The notes: generated from the letters alone by a model not told the origin. A stretch of 62,150 bases of DNA from Nostoc spongiaeforme FACHB-130 (GCF_014698475.1 NZ_JACJTB010000043.1:1-62150); one strand, 5' to 3'. Counted from the stretch's first letter, positions 1 to 9,145 are shown. Translations and numbers: made by a program.

Positions 1-26
1 AACATTTTCTCATCTTAAGTGGATGT

Positions 27-836
27 TTGAGTGGTTCATTAAAAACACTCTCTTTGATTTTCCGTCTCTCCAGATGTACGGATCATTTTCAAAAATCAAA
101 TACTAGTCCTATAGCAAAAGACCAGATTTTTGTATTTGGCAGCAACACAGAAGGAAGACATGGTGCTGGAAGTGCTTTATTTGCGCGACAGTACTGCAAT
201 GCAGAATACGGTAATCCCCAAGGACGACAAGGACAATCCTGGGCAATCGCAACCAAAGACCTAAATAAAGGTATCCGGTCAATTCCCCTTCCCCAAATCA
301 AATCCCAAATTGAGAAACTAGTCGAATATGCAAAGACTCATCCTGAACTAGAATTTCTAACAACTAGGATTGGATGCAACCTTGCAGGATACACTGACCC
401 AGAGATAGCTTCCCTGTTTAGCAATTTCAATCTTCCTCCTAATATCTGGTTGCCCCAGGAGTTTGTTGATTGCCTTATAGAAGATAAACCAACTCTAAAA
501 GTGGCATTTACAGGAAACAGTCACAAAAAATTTGATGAGGAAGGATGGAAGCAGGTGCGTAACCGACTTGAAGCTATGATTGTTCGTGCTTGCGATCGCG
601 CCCTTGAGTGGGGTTACAAACGCATCCAGTTTTATTCAGGCATGGCATTGGGAGTTGATACCGCAGCAGTAGAGATAATCTTAGGCTTAAAAGATAAGTA
701 CCCTATTGAAATAAACCTTACTGCTGCCGTACACTGCATTAACCAAGATGTCAAATGGAATAATCTCGATAAGCAGAAGTATCATTGGCTGTTATCCCAA
801 TGCGACGCTAACAAATTTGTCTCTAACTTACCTTAA
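27..836 (+). CDS. Two-domain protein: A1S_2505-like phage domain fused to SLOG domain
   Basis: The N-terminal half (about residues 35-145) has the pattern IFVFGSN-GRHGAGSA followed by YGNPQGRQGQSWAIATKD and IGCNLAGYT. I recognise this from phage non-structural proteins of the A1S_2505 type. The C-terminal half (about 155-260) reads KVAFTGNSHKKFD then FYSGMALGVDTAAVE, the Rossmann-like nucleotide-binding pattern of the SLOG/DprA-YpsA group. SLOG domains bind nucleotides or nucleotide-derived signals; the function here is unknown. The start is doubtful: the only in-frame initiators are TTG at 27 and TTG at 54, with no ATG before the conserved region, so the 5' end may be rearranged. Confidence 0.6.
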   Translation: MSGSLKTLSLIFRLSRCTDHFQKSNTSPIAKDQIFVFGSNTEGRHGAGSALFARQYCNAEYGNPQGRQGQSWAIATKDLNKGIRSIPLPQIKSQIEKLVEYAKTHPELEFLTTRIGCNLAGYTDPEIASLFSNFNLPPNIWLPQEFVDCLIEDKPTLKVAFTGNSHKKFDEEGWKQVRNRLEAMIVRACDRALEWGYKRIQFYSGMALGVDTAAVEIILGLKDKYPIEINLTAAVHCINQDVKWNNLDKQKYHWLLSQCDANKFVSNLP

Positions 837-837
837 C

Positions 838-969
838 ATTATCGTTCACAAAGCCGTTCCTGACCCTCCCACACGCAACGAACCACGAGTTATTAAACGC
901 CGCCCCAAAGCTTACCCCTTTATGACCCAACCCCGGCACGAATTACGTAAACGATTACAGACTGCTTAA
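838..969 (+). pseudogene. C-terminal remnant of an IS4-type transposase
   Basis: Read in the frame that starts at 838, the sequence encodes IIVHKAVPDPPTRNEPRVIK and then RRPKAYPFMTQPRHELRK before a stop. This is the basic tail typical of cyanobacterial IS4-family transposases (EPRVxKRRPKxYPxMTxPR). Nothing upstream in this frame looks like the DDE catalytic core, so only the end of the gene survives, abutting the stop of the SLOG protein. The 50 bp that follow probably include the old right end of the element. Confidence 0.6.
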
Positions 970-1355
970 TTGATAAGTGTTTCCGCTTTTCTTAGTGCCA
1001 TTCGGCTTTGTTTCAGTGTTATCTGCCATCGGTGACGCTCGCCGTTATGCGGCTCAAGTTATCAGTGAGGGTACTGCCGCAAAGTGTTTTGTAGGGATGT
1101 CACATTAGTTGACTTCATAATCGCAACTTGAATTATGAAATTGGCATAGGATTTTAGGCATAGGAAGCTCATTAAGTAAATCTTTGTATTCTCGTAGTTC
1201 TCTTCTCGGTCATGGAGCGATAATTAAATTGATGAATGTTGAGTGAATACACATAGTATCCTAGCTTCGGTGCTTGACCAGGGTAGGAAGTTATCGGATA
1301 CCTAGATCCTGTTCAAGTGGGCGAAGTGGACATAGAAAAATCTAGGAGGTCTGCA
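970..1355. other. Intergenic stretch, no gene recognised
   Basis: About 385 bp between the transposase relic and the next operon. The first 50 bp probably belong to the degraded insertion sequence. I see no open frame with a credible ribosome binding site, no RNA gene and no strong hairpin. The promoter of the gene at 1356 must lie here but could not be placed with confidence. Confidence 0.4.
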
Positions 1356-2096
1356 ATGGTAGCTAGTGAATTTACCAATGAAGAGGCTCAAGCGATCAAT
1401 CCTGAAAAAATACGGGAGCCAGAAGACATTGTTCTCGATCTTTATAGAGCTTATGAGCCGCTAATTGATCCCCATCTTTGGCCTTGGGAAACCAAACGTT
1501 GGCATGAATTAGTATTCTGCTTACTAACCATGATCGCAGAGCCAGAAGTTTTGCCTGAAACAGTTAGGGAAGTTACCCAAACATTATCTGAGTGGCGTTT
1601 GCTAGAAGTTAGCATTTTAGGAAGCTTGAACCCAGCCCAAAATGAGCAGGATGCTTCAAATCCTATCGTGATAACTATTATGACAATCCTACAACAGTCA
1701 GGCTTGAATGCTGACAAAGCTAGGATAGCAGTGACCGCTATATGCGAAGCAGCTTCTGGGTTACAGCAGAAGTATGAGGGCAGGGTGCAGAAGTATTTCC
1801 GCAAGTATGGTGCGCTCATGTTGGATGAAATAGCGCAGAATTTCTCGTTTACTCAACTCAATAATGAGAATACTAGGAAAGCCTTTTCAATCTGGTTACA
1901 GAATACTTTGAATATGCCTGTTCCGGCGTTGAGCCCTATTGCTGAAAAGGTATGTGAAAAGCTTGATGTTGAATACACAACTCTTGTGGATGCAGCTGAC
2001 AAGTTAGGAATTAATATCGTTTGGTTAGACGAAGCTCTGCAAGAATATTGGGAGGAAAAATGCACACAAGAGGAGTTTTTACCTGCAACTGAGTAG
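1356..2096 (+). CDS. Hypothetical protein
   Basis: A soluble, mainly helical 246-aa protein that I do not recognise. The start at 1356 is chosen over an upstream in-frame one because a perfect AGGAGGT (1344-1350) sits 5 nt before this ATG. There is no signal peptide or membrane segment. The middle (LNADKARIAV, then KYEGRVQKYFRKYGALML) is conserved-looking and loosely recalls helix-hairpin-helix base-excision proteins, but no catalytic signature is visible. It ends 14 bp before the Tlde1-like gene, which has an equally strong ribosome binding site, so the two are very likely co-transcribed. Confidence 0.6.
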   Translation: MVASEFTNEEAQAINPEKIREPEDIVLDLYRAYEPLIDPHLWPWETKRWHELVFCLLTMIAEPEVLPETVREVTQTLSEWRLLEVSILGSLNPAQNEQDASNPIVITIMTILQQSGLNADKARIAVTAICEAASGLQQKYEGRVQKYFRKYGALMLDEIAQNFSFTQLNNENTRKAFSIWLQNTLNMPVPALSPIAEKVCEKLDVEYTTLVDAADKLGINIVWLDEALQEYWEEKCTQEEFLPATE

Positions 2097-2110
2097 TAGG
2101 AGGTATAGCA

Positions 2111-2923
2111 ATGAGTGGGGCGAATCTAAAACGTGGATATCGTATTGAGTTTAATGGTCAAACTCTAAATGTCTTCAATAGTCGAGGAAAGCTAGTAAGA
2201 GGCTTTCCTGCCAGCTCAGGTTTAAGAGGTACTAGTGCATTTGATCAACATATTAGAGATAGGGGCCCTATTCCTGAAGCAATATATTTTCTAGATCCCA
2301 AGCAGTTTTCAGGAGGGTGGTTGAAAAACATAATTCGTAACAAAATGCCAAGTTTACTTCCAAAATTTATACTTGAACAACCACCAGATTGGGGGACATA
2401 TCGTGTTCCAATAAAGGCTGCATCTGGTGAGTATTTATTTGGGCGTGACAACTTCTTTATTCATGGTGGGAGAAAACCAGGGAGTAAAGGATGTATTGAC
2501 ATAGGACATAGGGATATAGAGTTCTATAACTTATTAAAAAACCATGAAGGTGTCATACCAATAAACGTAAGATATCCCCAAACAACACCACCTCCATGGA
2601 AGGAATTACCTCGATCGATTAAACCATCTCTATTAGATTATGGTGGTTCACCAACTAGTATTAACTACCGAGTGAAGAAACGAGAAACTTTATATAAGTT
2701 AGCTCCTCAGTATGGATATTCAGATCGAAGACAGTTTGTAAATGATTTTCTGAAGCTAAATCCACACGTCACCAATCCAAATCTGATTTATGCAAATCAA
2801 AGATACGTAATGCCGATAAAACCAATGATTGCAGGTGCAACCTACAGCGATATTTTTACTAGAAAGACTTACCAAGTGAATGCCTATGGTAGGCATATTC
2901 AAACAGGGATTGTGCCAAGATGA
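2111..2923 (+). CDS. Tlde1-like L,D-transpeptidase domain protein with LysM
   Basis: A 270-aa protein whose first ~165 residues resemble the Tlde1/DUF2778 family, a YkuD-related fold that cuts or exchanges peptides in peptidoglycan. The signature GRDNFFIHGG-PGSKGCIDIG gives a probable catalytic His118 and Cys128. Residues ~185-235 form a LysM-like peptidoglycan-binding module (YRVKKRETLYKLAPQYGY, then LIYANQRYVMP). No Sec signal is evident, as in type VI Tlde1 effectors. AGGAGG at 2099-2104 precedes the ATG. It could be a toxin-like effector, or the wall-remodelling enzyme of the nearby conjugation system, which otherwise lacks a VirB1-like protein. Confidence 0.65.
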   Translation: MSGANLKRGYRIEFNGQTLNVFNSRGKLVRGFPASSGLRGTSAFDQHIRDRGPIPEAIYFLDPKQFSGGWLKNIIRNKMPSLLPKFILEQPPDWGTYRVPIKAASGEYLFGRDNFFIHGGRKPGSKGCIDIGHRDIEFYNLLKNHEGVIPINVRYPQTTPPPWKELPRSIKPSLLDYGGSPTSINYRVKKRETLYKLAPQYGYSDRRQFVNDFLKLNPHVTNPNLIYANQRYVMPIKPMIAGATYSDIFTRKTYQVNAYGRHIQTGIVPR

Positions 2924-3090
2924 GCATAGATCATTACCATGAAATCTTGAAAAGCTCTTTGCATTTGGGCTTAATCCCCGTAGGACACAGGTAAATCAAA
3001 TTGTGATTGCAGGATAAGTGGTGGGCTTCGTCCTCTATCGATAAATCGGCAGGGATTGCTGACTCAACAGATCGAGAAGGAGTTCTAGGT

Positions 3091-4221
3091 ATGAAGTCAA
3101 AAGTAAAGAAGAATTTATTTAATGAATTCCTAACTTGGCTCTGGGAACCTAATTCAGATAGAACTCTTGTCAAGTGGCTGAAAGTAAAAGAAGTAAGAAG
3201 TAGGCAAATAGCCGAAGAAGAGAACAGAGCCAGAATCAAACAGAAAAGTGAAGCTGAAAAAGAATACAGAAAAAATATTGAGAAAGAGGCTTATCTTCTT
3301 TGGGAAGCTGATGGAAAACCAGAGGGTAAAGATAATTACTATTGGATAAAAGCAATAGAGAAAATAACCGAAAAGAATGTTCCTGGTATTTATAAGCCCT
3401 ATTACTGGCTCGAAAAGCGTATTCTAGAGCCTAGTGAGGCTTGGATGAGCAAACAAGCTTTATTCAGCATCCTTGAAAGGCTTGGGTATCTAGTTATCTT
3501 AGTTGCTGTAATAGAATTTATAGGAGGACAACAAGTAAGACGCAATAATGAAGTTTTTACAGCTTGGCAAACTATAACAAATGTTGATTCTGAAAAGCAA
3601 AGTGGAAGTGGTGGTAGGAAAGAAGCTTTGGAGTTTCTCAATTCTCGACCCTTACGATTTCCTTGGATTGGTTGGACTGATGAAGATTGGTATTGGGACG
3701 AGCAAGATAAAAAATGTGAGCAAAAGCGTTTATTTGGACTGAGATGGGAGCGTCAAAGCTTACAAGGTTTGTCTGCTCCCAATGCTTATTTACAAGGCAT
3801 TCGTTTATGTGGAGCCAATTTGGTGAGTGCCAACTTAGTGCAAGCCCACTTAGAAGGTACGGATTTGTGGGATGTTAATCTGGGGGGTGCTGGCTTAAAG
3901 TTAGCCAGTTTTGAAGGTGCTAACTTGACAGAAGCTCATCTACAATATGCTTTTTGGTCTGAAGCTAACCTCAAAGGAGCTAACCTCAAGGGTGCCAACT
4001 TGTCCTATCCTCAAAGTCTAACCCGAGAGCAAATAAAACTTGCCTGTAACTGGGAGAGGGCTATTTACAAAAGTTACTACGATAGCAATAAGAAACAATG
4101 GGTAGTTGACGAGGTGGCTAATCAGCAATATATCGAGCAACTAAAGCAAGACAAAGCCTCAGATCTTCAAGAGCCAGTTGATTGTACAAAGTGGGAAAAA
4201 GTTGTTACTTTTGATAACTAG
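3091..4221 (+). CDS. Membrane-anchored pentapeptide-repeat protein
   Basis: A 376-aa protein with three parts. First comes a highly charged, probably coiled-coil N-terminus (about residues 25-75, rich in K/E/R). A hydrophobic segment follows around residues 135-155 (LGYLVILVAVIEFIGG). The C-terminal half contains pentapeptide repeats of the A(N/D)LxxANL type (LCGANLVSANLVQAHL, EANLKGANLKGANL). Pentapeptide repeats fold as a right-handed quadrilateral helix; the role here is unknown. The start at 3091 is preferred because AAGGAG lies 8 nt upstream. It follows the Tlde1-like gene by 167 bp in the same direction and may be its partner. Confidence 0.65.
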   Translation: MKSKVKKNLFNEFLTWLWEPNSDRTLVKWLKVKEVRSRQIAEEENRARIKQKSEAEKEYRKNIEKEAYLLWEADGKPEGKDNYYWIKAIEKITEKNVPGIYKPYYWLEKRILEPSEAWMSKQALFSILERLGYLVILVAVIEFIGGQQVRRNNEVFTAWQTITNVDSEKQSGSGGRKEALEFLNSRPLRFPWIGWTDEDWYWDEQDKKCEQKRLFGLRWERQSLQGLSAPNAYLQGIRLCGANLVSANLVQAHLEGTDLWDVNLGGAGLKLASFEGANLTEAHLQYAFWSEANLKGANLKGANLSYPQSLTREQIKLACNWERAIYKSYYDSNKKQWVVDEVANQQYIEQLKQDKASDLQEPVDCTKWEKVVTFDN

Positions 4222-4638
4222 ATCGTCTTCGAGATTTATCTAGACTTTGGATTGTCATCATAATTACACAAAACTCTCTCAGGTATAAGCGGATATATAA
4301 ACTGAAACTCCATCTTAGTTATATTGAAAGATCTAACCGCTACCTTTGTCACAAGGAATGAGCCTCATAACAACGCTCTTGCACCCGACTGAAAAGAGCT
4401 TACCTATAAGTTTTCGAGGTTATCTGCGGTGGGTGATTGGGAACGTTAGCCAGCAATCACATACAGCAGTCTAGACATGACATTGAATTGTTTTTGTTGG
4501 CTAGCTTAACAACTCAACTCGATGATCTTTGCGATCGCCCCACCAACTATCTCAATACAAAACCGTCACCGATAAATTTCAAAGCTGAAGAACGCTAATG
4601 GCTTTCACCAAATTATCTGTTAAATATTTTTTACATCC
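4222..4638. other. Intergenic stretch between convergent genes
   Basis: About 417 bp separating the pentapeptide-repeat gene from a gene on the opposite strand. It contains a HIP1-like site near 4531. No reading frame with recognisable protein similarity and no strong terminator hairpin was seen. Confidence 0.4.
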
Positions 4639-5217
4639 TTAGTTTCTTCTCTGGCCAAGATAGCCTTGACGGTAATCACTCTTCTTTAATCTGGAAGCTT
4701 GACGTGCAGACCACTGACGCATAGGAGTAACTTTCTCTACATGAAGTAGCTTCTGGCGATAAATATTATTATCTGTTAGTTGAGCGATCGCACCAGCAAT
4801 AAATCGAGCGCAGCGTTCTGGCTGAGATGAGACTTGTTCTTCTGCAAACCGGATAACCAGCCAGTTTGCATCGACAAAACACTTGTTTCTATAGTCATCC
4901 TCGCCAATACAGTGAGTGGGCTTGCCAGTTGCAAATGAGATAGGCTCATCAACCTCCAAGTCTATGTGTAAGCCAGTATTTGGTTCAATCATCAGAAAAT
5001 CAGCCGTAAACGGTAGTCGATGCCCTGGAGGAAGCATCATCTGCTGAGGAGAAACAATTTCACCAAAATAATGTTTGAGAACATTTTCAAACAGCCCCTC
5101 ACTTGCTCCAATTGGTGCATCTCCTTGCCCAGACGGAAAAACTAAAGGGGTAAACTGTTTTTTGTCTTTAACTAACTCTGGAATAACAACGATTGGATAT
5201 TCCGGTGTTTTGGCCAT
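4639..5217 (-). CDS. DUF559/Vsr-like nuclease-fold protein
   Basis: A 192-aa protein with the layout of small restriction-endonuclease-fold proteins of the DUF559/Vsr group. It has D-F-L-M-I-E, then HIDLEVDEP, then a conserved H and D-x-x-R (GEDDYRNK), then NWLVIRFAEEQV. The acidic residues and the strand ending in RFAEEQV fit a PD-(D/E)XK core; activity is inferred, not shown. The ATG at 5217 is preferred to a TTG 42 nt upstream because it begins a compact domain. The gene stands alone, convergent with the pentapeptide-repeat gene and divergent from the AAA ATPase gene across ~200 bp. Confidence 0.5.
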   Translation of the reverse strand: MAKTPEYPIVVIPELVKDKKQFTPLVFPSGQGDAPIGASEGLFENVLKHYFGEIVSPQQMMLPPGHRLPFTADFLMIEPNTGLHIDLEVDEPISFATGKPTHCIGEDDYRNKCFVDANWLVIRFAEEQVSSQPERCARFIAGAIAQLTDNNIYRQKLLHVEKVTPMRQWSARQASRLKKSDYRQGYLGQRRN

Positions 5218-5416
5218 AACTAAAAATCGAAACACTTGGGAAATCAGAGTTCTTGGCAATTATCTAAATTCACAACACCATTACACAATCAACAAAATAC
5301 TGAAAAGAAACCAACTTTTTTCTAATTTTTTGGATTTAGAAATTAGAAAATTATCAGTTATCGTACAGCATATCTTCTAGATAAGATTGCTTCTGATTAC
5401 GCTACAAGCAACTAAG

Positions 5417-7054
5417 ATGAAGTCTAGCTTTGAGTATCTAGAAGACCTGCTTGCGGACAATTATCCAATCATTGCCTGTGAATCCCCCCTCCAAGAACGC
5501 CACCGCTTCCTCATTCGTATTACTACTTCCTGTCAGCAAGCAGGCAGAAAAGTCTATATATGGAATTTAAGCGAGGATAGTATTAAAGAATTAGTCGTTA
5601 GCACCGAAAATAATCTTATTTTTCAAGAGTTTAACGACTATAAACCTTCCATCAAACAAAATATAGAAGACTATTTTCAAGTACTCAATTTTTGGAGAAT
5701 TTATTCTGGCACTGGAGTATTAATCGTTGAGAATATTTTTCCTTGGTTAAAAGAAAGCATAACTAAAGATACTGAATTTCTTCTTCTATCAGAATGGATT
5801 AAGTCGTCGCTAGTTAATCTAAAATTTCATACAAACAATAGTGATAAGACTACCATATTACTAGGAGCCAATGCCGAAATAGCAAGCGAGATAGCGGCAG
5901 AAATTCCACTATGGAAACAAGAATTACCAGATACACAAGAAATTATTGATAATTTAATCAACAGTAATTTATTTCCTTTAATTTATACGGAACAAGACTA
6001 TTTAGAAATTGCTAACGCTAGTGCTGGTCTGTATATTTCTGATATTATTCATTGCTTAACCGATATTAGAAAAAATCATGACTTAGGAAATCCCAGTGAG
6101 ATAGCAAAGCTTCTACTAGCAAAAAAAATTCAACTGCTTAACCGCTTGTATGACATCGAATTCTTACCTCCACCAAAAGTCCAACTTGGTGGGTTAGAAC
6201 TCATGCAGCAGTCATTCAAAAAGTTCAAGCGATTGCTTTCCCCGCGTGCCAAACAATACAATCTGCGCGTACCCAAGGGAATTATGCTTGTGGGGCCACC
6301 GGGGACGGGAAAATCACACTCAGCAAAAGCCTGTTCCCAGAACATGGGTATTCCCCTCATTATGGTCGATTGGGGCAACTTTAGAAGTTTTGGCAACCAA
6401 GCAGAAATGAAACTCAAACGCTTGTTGCGACTAGCAGATAGGCTAAACCAAGTAATTTTGTATTTCGACGACTTTGATAAAGGGTTCGCCGGGGATGATG
6501 ACCTCGCCAAACGGCTGGCTGGTCAGCTGTTGACGTGGATGCAAGAGCGTATATCAGATGTACTGGTCATCGCATCAGTTAACCGTATGGAATGGCTGCC
6601 ACCCGAACTCACCCGTGCAGGACGGTTTGACTATTTATATAAAGTAGACCTGCCCAATAATGGAGAAAGATATAGTATCTTCAAACTGCACGCTGCCCGG
6701 TTTGACGAACGCTTTCGCAATGGCGGCGACCCCTGGAGTGAAGAACAGTGGCGCAGAATTCTTAAAGCCACTAATCGCTGTGTAGGTGCAGAAATCCAGA
6801 CAATTGTAGAACGCGCTGCTAGTACGATATTCTGCGAAACAATAACAGAAGATACCTACTCAGAAAGCCAACTCTCCAGACTTGAATTAACAATCGAGGC
6901 ATTACTAGAAGAACGCCGTCAGATTAACCCGCTTGCTATCCGTGAAGCCGATAGAGTCGAATCAATGCGTAACAAAGCTGACCAACAAGCTTTACCTAGT
7001 AGCCCCCTCGATGAAAGCAAGTTTGCTGTTGGCAACATTGATATTTTTAGCTAG
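5417..7054 (+). CDS. Ycf46-like AAA ATPase
   Basis: A 545-aa protein with an N-terminal domain of about 240 residues and a single AAA module. Walker A (GPPGTGKS) is near residue 291, Walker B (YFDDFDKG) near 348, and ASVNRMEWLPPEL and RAGRFD (sensor-1 and arginine-finger region) near 390-405. The overall architecture matches the cyanobacterial/plastid Ycf46 family, whose cellular role is poorly known. The ATG at 5417 is preferred to an upstream TTG. It lies just ahead of the secretion locus; AAA proteins of this type may help remodel proteins or complexes, but a role in conjugation is only inference. Confidence 0.75.
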   Translation: MKSSFEYLEDLLADNYPIIACESPLQERHRFLIRITTSCQQAGRKVYIWNLSEDSIKELVVSTENNLIFQEFNDYKPSIKQNIEDYFQVLNFWRIYSGTGVLIVENIFPWLKESITKDTEFLLLSEWIKSSLVNLKFHTNNSDKTTILLGANAEIASEIAAEIPLWKQELPDTQEIIDNLINSNLFPLIYTEQDYLEIANASAGLYISDIIHCLTDIRKNHDLGNPSEIAKLLLAKKIQLLNRLYDIEFLPPPKVQLGGLELMQQSFKKFKRLLSPRAKQYNLRVPKGIMLVGPPGTGKSHSAKACSQNMGIPLIMVDWGNFRSFGNQAEMKLKRLLRLADRLNQVILYFDDFDKGFAGDDDLAKRLAGQLLTWMQERISDVLVIASVNRMEWLPPELTRAGRFDYLYKVDLPNNGERYSIFKLHAARFDERFRNGGDPWSEEQWRRILKATNRCVGAEIQTIVERAASTIFCETITEDTYSESQLSRLELTIEALLEERRQINPLAIREADRVESMRNKADQQALPSSPLDESKFAVGNIDIFS

Positions 7055-7178
7055 GACACCTCATAAATCAATTCAAAGTTTTATCATGTTTGGACGAAAG
7101 CAAATGTAAATAAAACATTTCAACAGTTCATAATCCTTACCATTTCTAAACGCTTTACTACCTTATTTAGCTAAAACT

Positions 7179-7745
7179 ATGGAAGTCACAAGACAAACTG
7201 CTCAAACCAACATTCAAACTAAACAAGCACAAAATCCAGAAAAAAGCCTATTTTTCAAATTCATCAAATTTATCAAATTTATTGGGCCAATTGCTGGTTT
7301 TACTGCTGCCCTCTCACCCCTACCGCTATACTTTTGGACTCGCCAGCCCCAGTATTTACCTATTGGCGTAACCTTTACCAGTAACAATCAAACAGTTCAA
7401 CTCGAATTAGCTGACGATAGAAAAGAATATGCCCACGGTCTCAAATTTCGTACTTCGATTCCTGAGAATCACGGAATGTTATTTGTTCTTAACAAACCTG
7501 AAAAAGTTAAACTTTGGATGAAGGATACGTATATTCCTTTAGATATGATATTCCTCCAAGATGGAGTTATCAAATCAATCGTAGAAGCAGCTCCCCCTTG
7601 CAAAACCAAAACCTGCCCTAAGTACGATTCAGTCTATCCGGTTAACCAGGTTATTGAATTACCTGCTAACAGTACTAAAACCCTCAATCTCAAAGTAGGC
7701 AAGAAACTCCAACTCGATTTCAATACAAATAAAATGCAGAATTAG
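7179..7745 (+). CDS. DUF192 family exported/membrane-anchored protein
   Basis: A 188-aa protein with an N-terminal membrane segment (FIKFIGPIAGFTAALSPLPL, about residues 27-50) and a DUF192 domain. The family signatures present are AHGLKFRTSIPENHGMLFV, then VKLWMKDTYIPLDMIFL, then a short Cys-containing turn (PPCKTKTCP) and VIELPANS. The DUF192 fold is a small beta barrel of unknown biochemical role, usually secreted. The anchor implies the domain faces the periplasm. It precedes the secretion genes in the same direction and may be part of that envelope complex. Confidence 0.75.
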   Translation: MEVTRQTAQTNIQTKQAQNPEKSLFFKFIKFIKFIGPIAGFTAALSPLPLYFWTRQPQYLPIGVTFTSNNQTVQLELADDRKEYAHGLKFRTSIPENHGMLFVLNKPEKVKLWMKDTYIPLDMIFLQDGVIKSIVEAAPPCKTKTCPKYDSVYPVNQVIELPANSTKTLNLKVGKKLQLDFNTNKMQN

Positions 7746-7814
7746 TTGACGGAGAGTTGATCCATCACAGCAACCTAGCGGTAAACAACCGTAATTACGC
7801 TACCTCATATATCA

Positions 7815-7855
7815 ATGTTTGACCCCCGATATAGGCTATATCAGGGGTCAAACAT
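7815..7855. repeat. 41-bp near-perfect palindrome
   Basis: Left arm ATGTTTGACCCC (7815-7826) pairs perfectly with GGGGTCAAACAT (7844-7855). The inner arms GATATAG and CTATATC also pair, with one mismatch between the two blocks. It sits just after the DUF192 gene and may act as a transcript-end hairpin, though no T-run follows. It resembles Nostoc intergenic palindromic repeats. Confidence 0.7.
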
Positions 7856-7856
7856 T

Positions 7857-7997
7857 ATGAAATCAACCACTGATTTAATTATTGGAACTTGTCAAGCAAA
7901 TTTGTCTGAGTTTTTACTGAATGATTTACTGAAAAACATAGTGTCTAAAAATAGAAAATTTTTAGATGATTTTACGGTTATTAATTCCATAAAATAA
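7857..7997 (+). CDS. Possible small protein (46 aa)
   Basis: A short frame beginning with ATG immediately after the 41-bp palindrome. The product (MKSTTDLIIGTCQANL onward) is mixed hydrophobic and charged with no recognised motif. Any ribosome binding site would lie in the palindrome's right arm, so translation could be controlled by that hairpin. It is equally likely to be non-coding. Confidence 0.25.
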   Translation: MKSTTDLIIGTCQANLSEFLLNDLLKNIVSKNRKFLDDFTVINSIK

Positions 7998-8116
7998 TTC
8001 CACAAGTGAGAAGTTGGAGCAGATATTTACTCCAATCAAAACTTTGGTAAAAAGCAGTGTTTCGACCTTAGTTACTCTACAAAGTTTCATCCACTAATTT
8101 CTGAAATAATCTTTTT

Positions 8117-8716
8117 ATGAGAACAGACTACGAATCTGATTTTGGTAGCGATCGCGTTTCTTCCCACGAAGAATACGGATACCCCGCTTCCACCCGCCGC
8201 AAAAAGCGCAACTGGAAAGAGAACGCTAGCATCGCCGGACTAATGGCAGTTGGTACTGGCTTAATGATTGCAGATATCTCACTCCACCACATGGTGATGG
8301 CATCACTCGCGTTTGGAACTGGCATCGTAGCGTTACTACCCAAGGAAGCAAACTTGCTACTTTCCAACTTTGAAAAATGGCAGCGCAAGTATGGCATCAA
8401 TATTTATACTGTTCTGTTCTGCTTGGTAGGTGTAGTATTTATGTTGGACATTGCCACTGCACCTGCAAACGCCCAGTTCATGCAAAACGCAGAGGACTTC
8501 TTCACAGAATACTTTACTGGTGTCAATGAAGATATTATTAGGTACGTATTTGCGGTACTGCGCGGTTTGTTCCTAATTTATCTGGGTATTGGTCTTATTA
8601 GGGTTGTTCAAGCAGCCAGAAACGACGAAGATTGGCAAACGATCGCCCGTACACCAATTATCGTTGCCCTCACAGTTGTAGTCGGAGACTTGCTCGCAGG
8701 ACTGGTAACAGGCTGA
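8117..8716 (+). CDS. VirB2/TrbC-like pilin candidate
   Basis: A 199-aa membrane protein. The N-terminal ~110 residues carry hydrophobic segments and end with a signal-peptidase-like site (IATAPANAQF). A mature part of about 85 residues follows with two hydrophobic helices (FAVLRGLFLIYLGIGLIRVV and IIVALTVVVGDLLAGLVTG) joined by a polar loop. That is the organisation of VirB2/TrbC conjugative pilins. Its place directly before VirB3-like and VirB4 genes supports the call. The long leader is unusual for VirB2. Identity rests on topology and position, not on a diagnostic motif. Confidence 0.55.
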   Translation: MRTDYESDFGSDRVSSHEEYGYPASTRRKKRNWKENASIAGLMAVGTGLMIADISLHHMVMASLAFGTGIVALLPKEANLLLSNFEKWQRKYGINIYTVLFCLVGVVFMLDIATAPANAQFMQNAEDFFTEYFTGVNEDIIRYVFAVLRGLFLIYLGIGLIRVVQAARNDEDWQTIARTPIIVALTVVVGDLLAGLVTG

Positions 8717-8743
8717 TACGTCACTCGTCAAAAAAGCCACCAC

Positions 8744-8771
8744 GAGTGGCACAATTCCACAAGTGCCACTC
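8744..8771. terminator. Hairpin between VirB2-like and VirB3-like genes
   Basis: Perfect 9-bp arms GAGTGGCAC (8744-8752) and GTGCCACTC (8763-8771) around a 10-nt loop. It is followed by an A/T-rich stretch but no clean T-run. It may be a partial terminator, or an RNA-stability element that lets pilin mRNA exceed that of downstream genes. Confidence 0.5.
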
Positions 8772-8809
8772 ATCAAAATTTCAAAAACTGACTTTTGTCT
8801 TTCGTAATA

Positions 8810-9145
8810 ATGGCCAGAGAACGCGAATTTCGTACTGTCAACCGCGTATTAGGAGAACAGCCACGCCTTGGGCCATTCCCCGCCGATCAAATTGTTCCCT
8901 GGAGTGCGATCGCTCTCATCTCCTACATGGTAGTTAAGGGTTTTATGCAAGCTTCCTGGCTGGCAACCGGAATTGTAACCGCTTGGGGATGGGCAACTTG
9001 GTGGACGGTAAGTTCCAACAAAGCCTTCTTCGGTAAGTTTGTCGGCACACCCCGCATCACCCGTGGTTACAAACCTTTTGTTTCTCTCGTTAATCCTTTA
9101 CAACCTCAATCCCAGAAAAAGCACCAGCTGAAAAAACGCAGATAA
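8810..9145 (+). CDS. VirB3-like inner-membrane protein
   Basis: A 111-aa protein with one or two hydrophobic segments (IVPWSAIALISYMVVKGFM and WLATGIVTAWGWATWW, about residues 28-65) and a strongly basic C-terminus (KKHQLKKRR). Size, topology and position between the pilin-like gene and the VirB4 ATPase match VirB3, which works with VirB4 at the inner membrane during pilus assembly. The ATG at 8810 is chosen over a TTG 15 nt upstream. Sequence alone is not diagnostic. Confidence 0.5.
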   Translation: MAREREFRTVNRVLGEQPRLGPFPADQIVPWSAIALISYMVVKGFMQASWLATGIVTAWGWATWWTVSSNKAFFGKFVGTPRITRGYKPFVSLVNPLQPQSQKKHQLKKRR

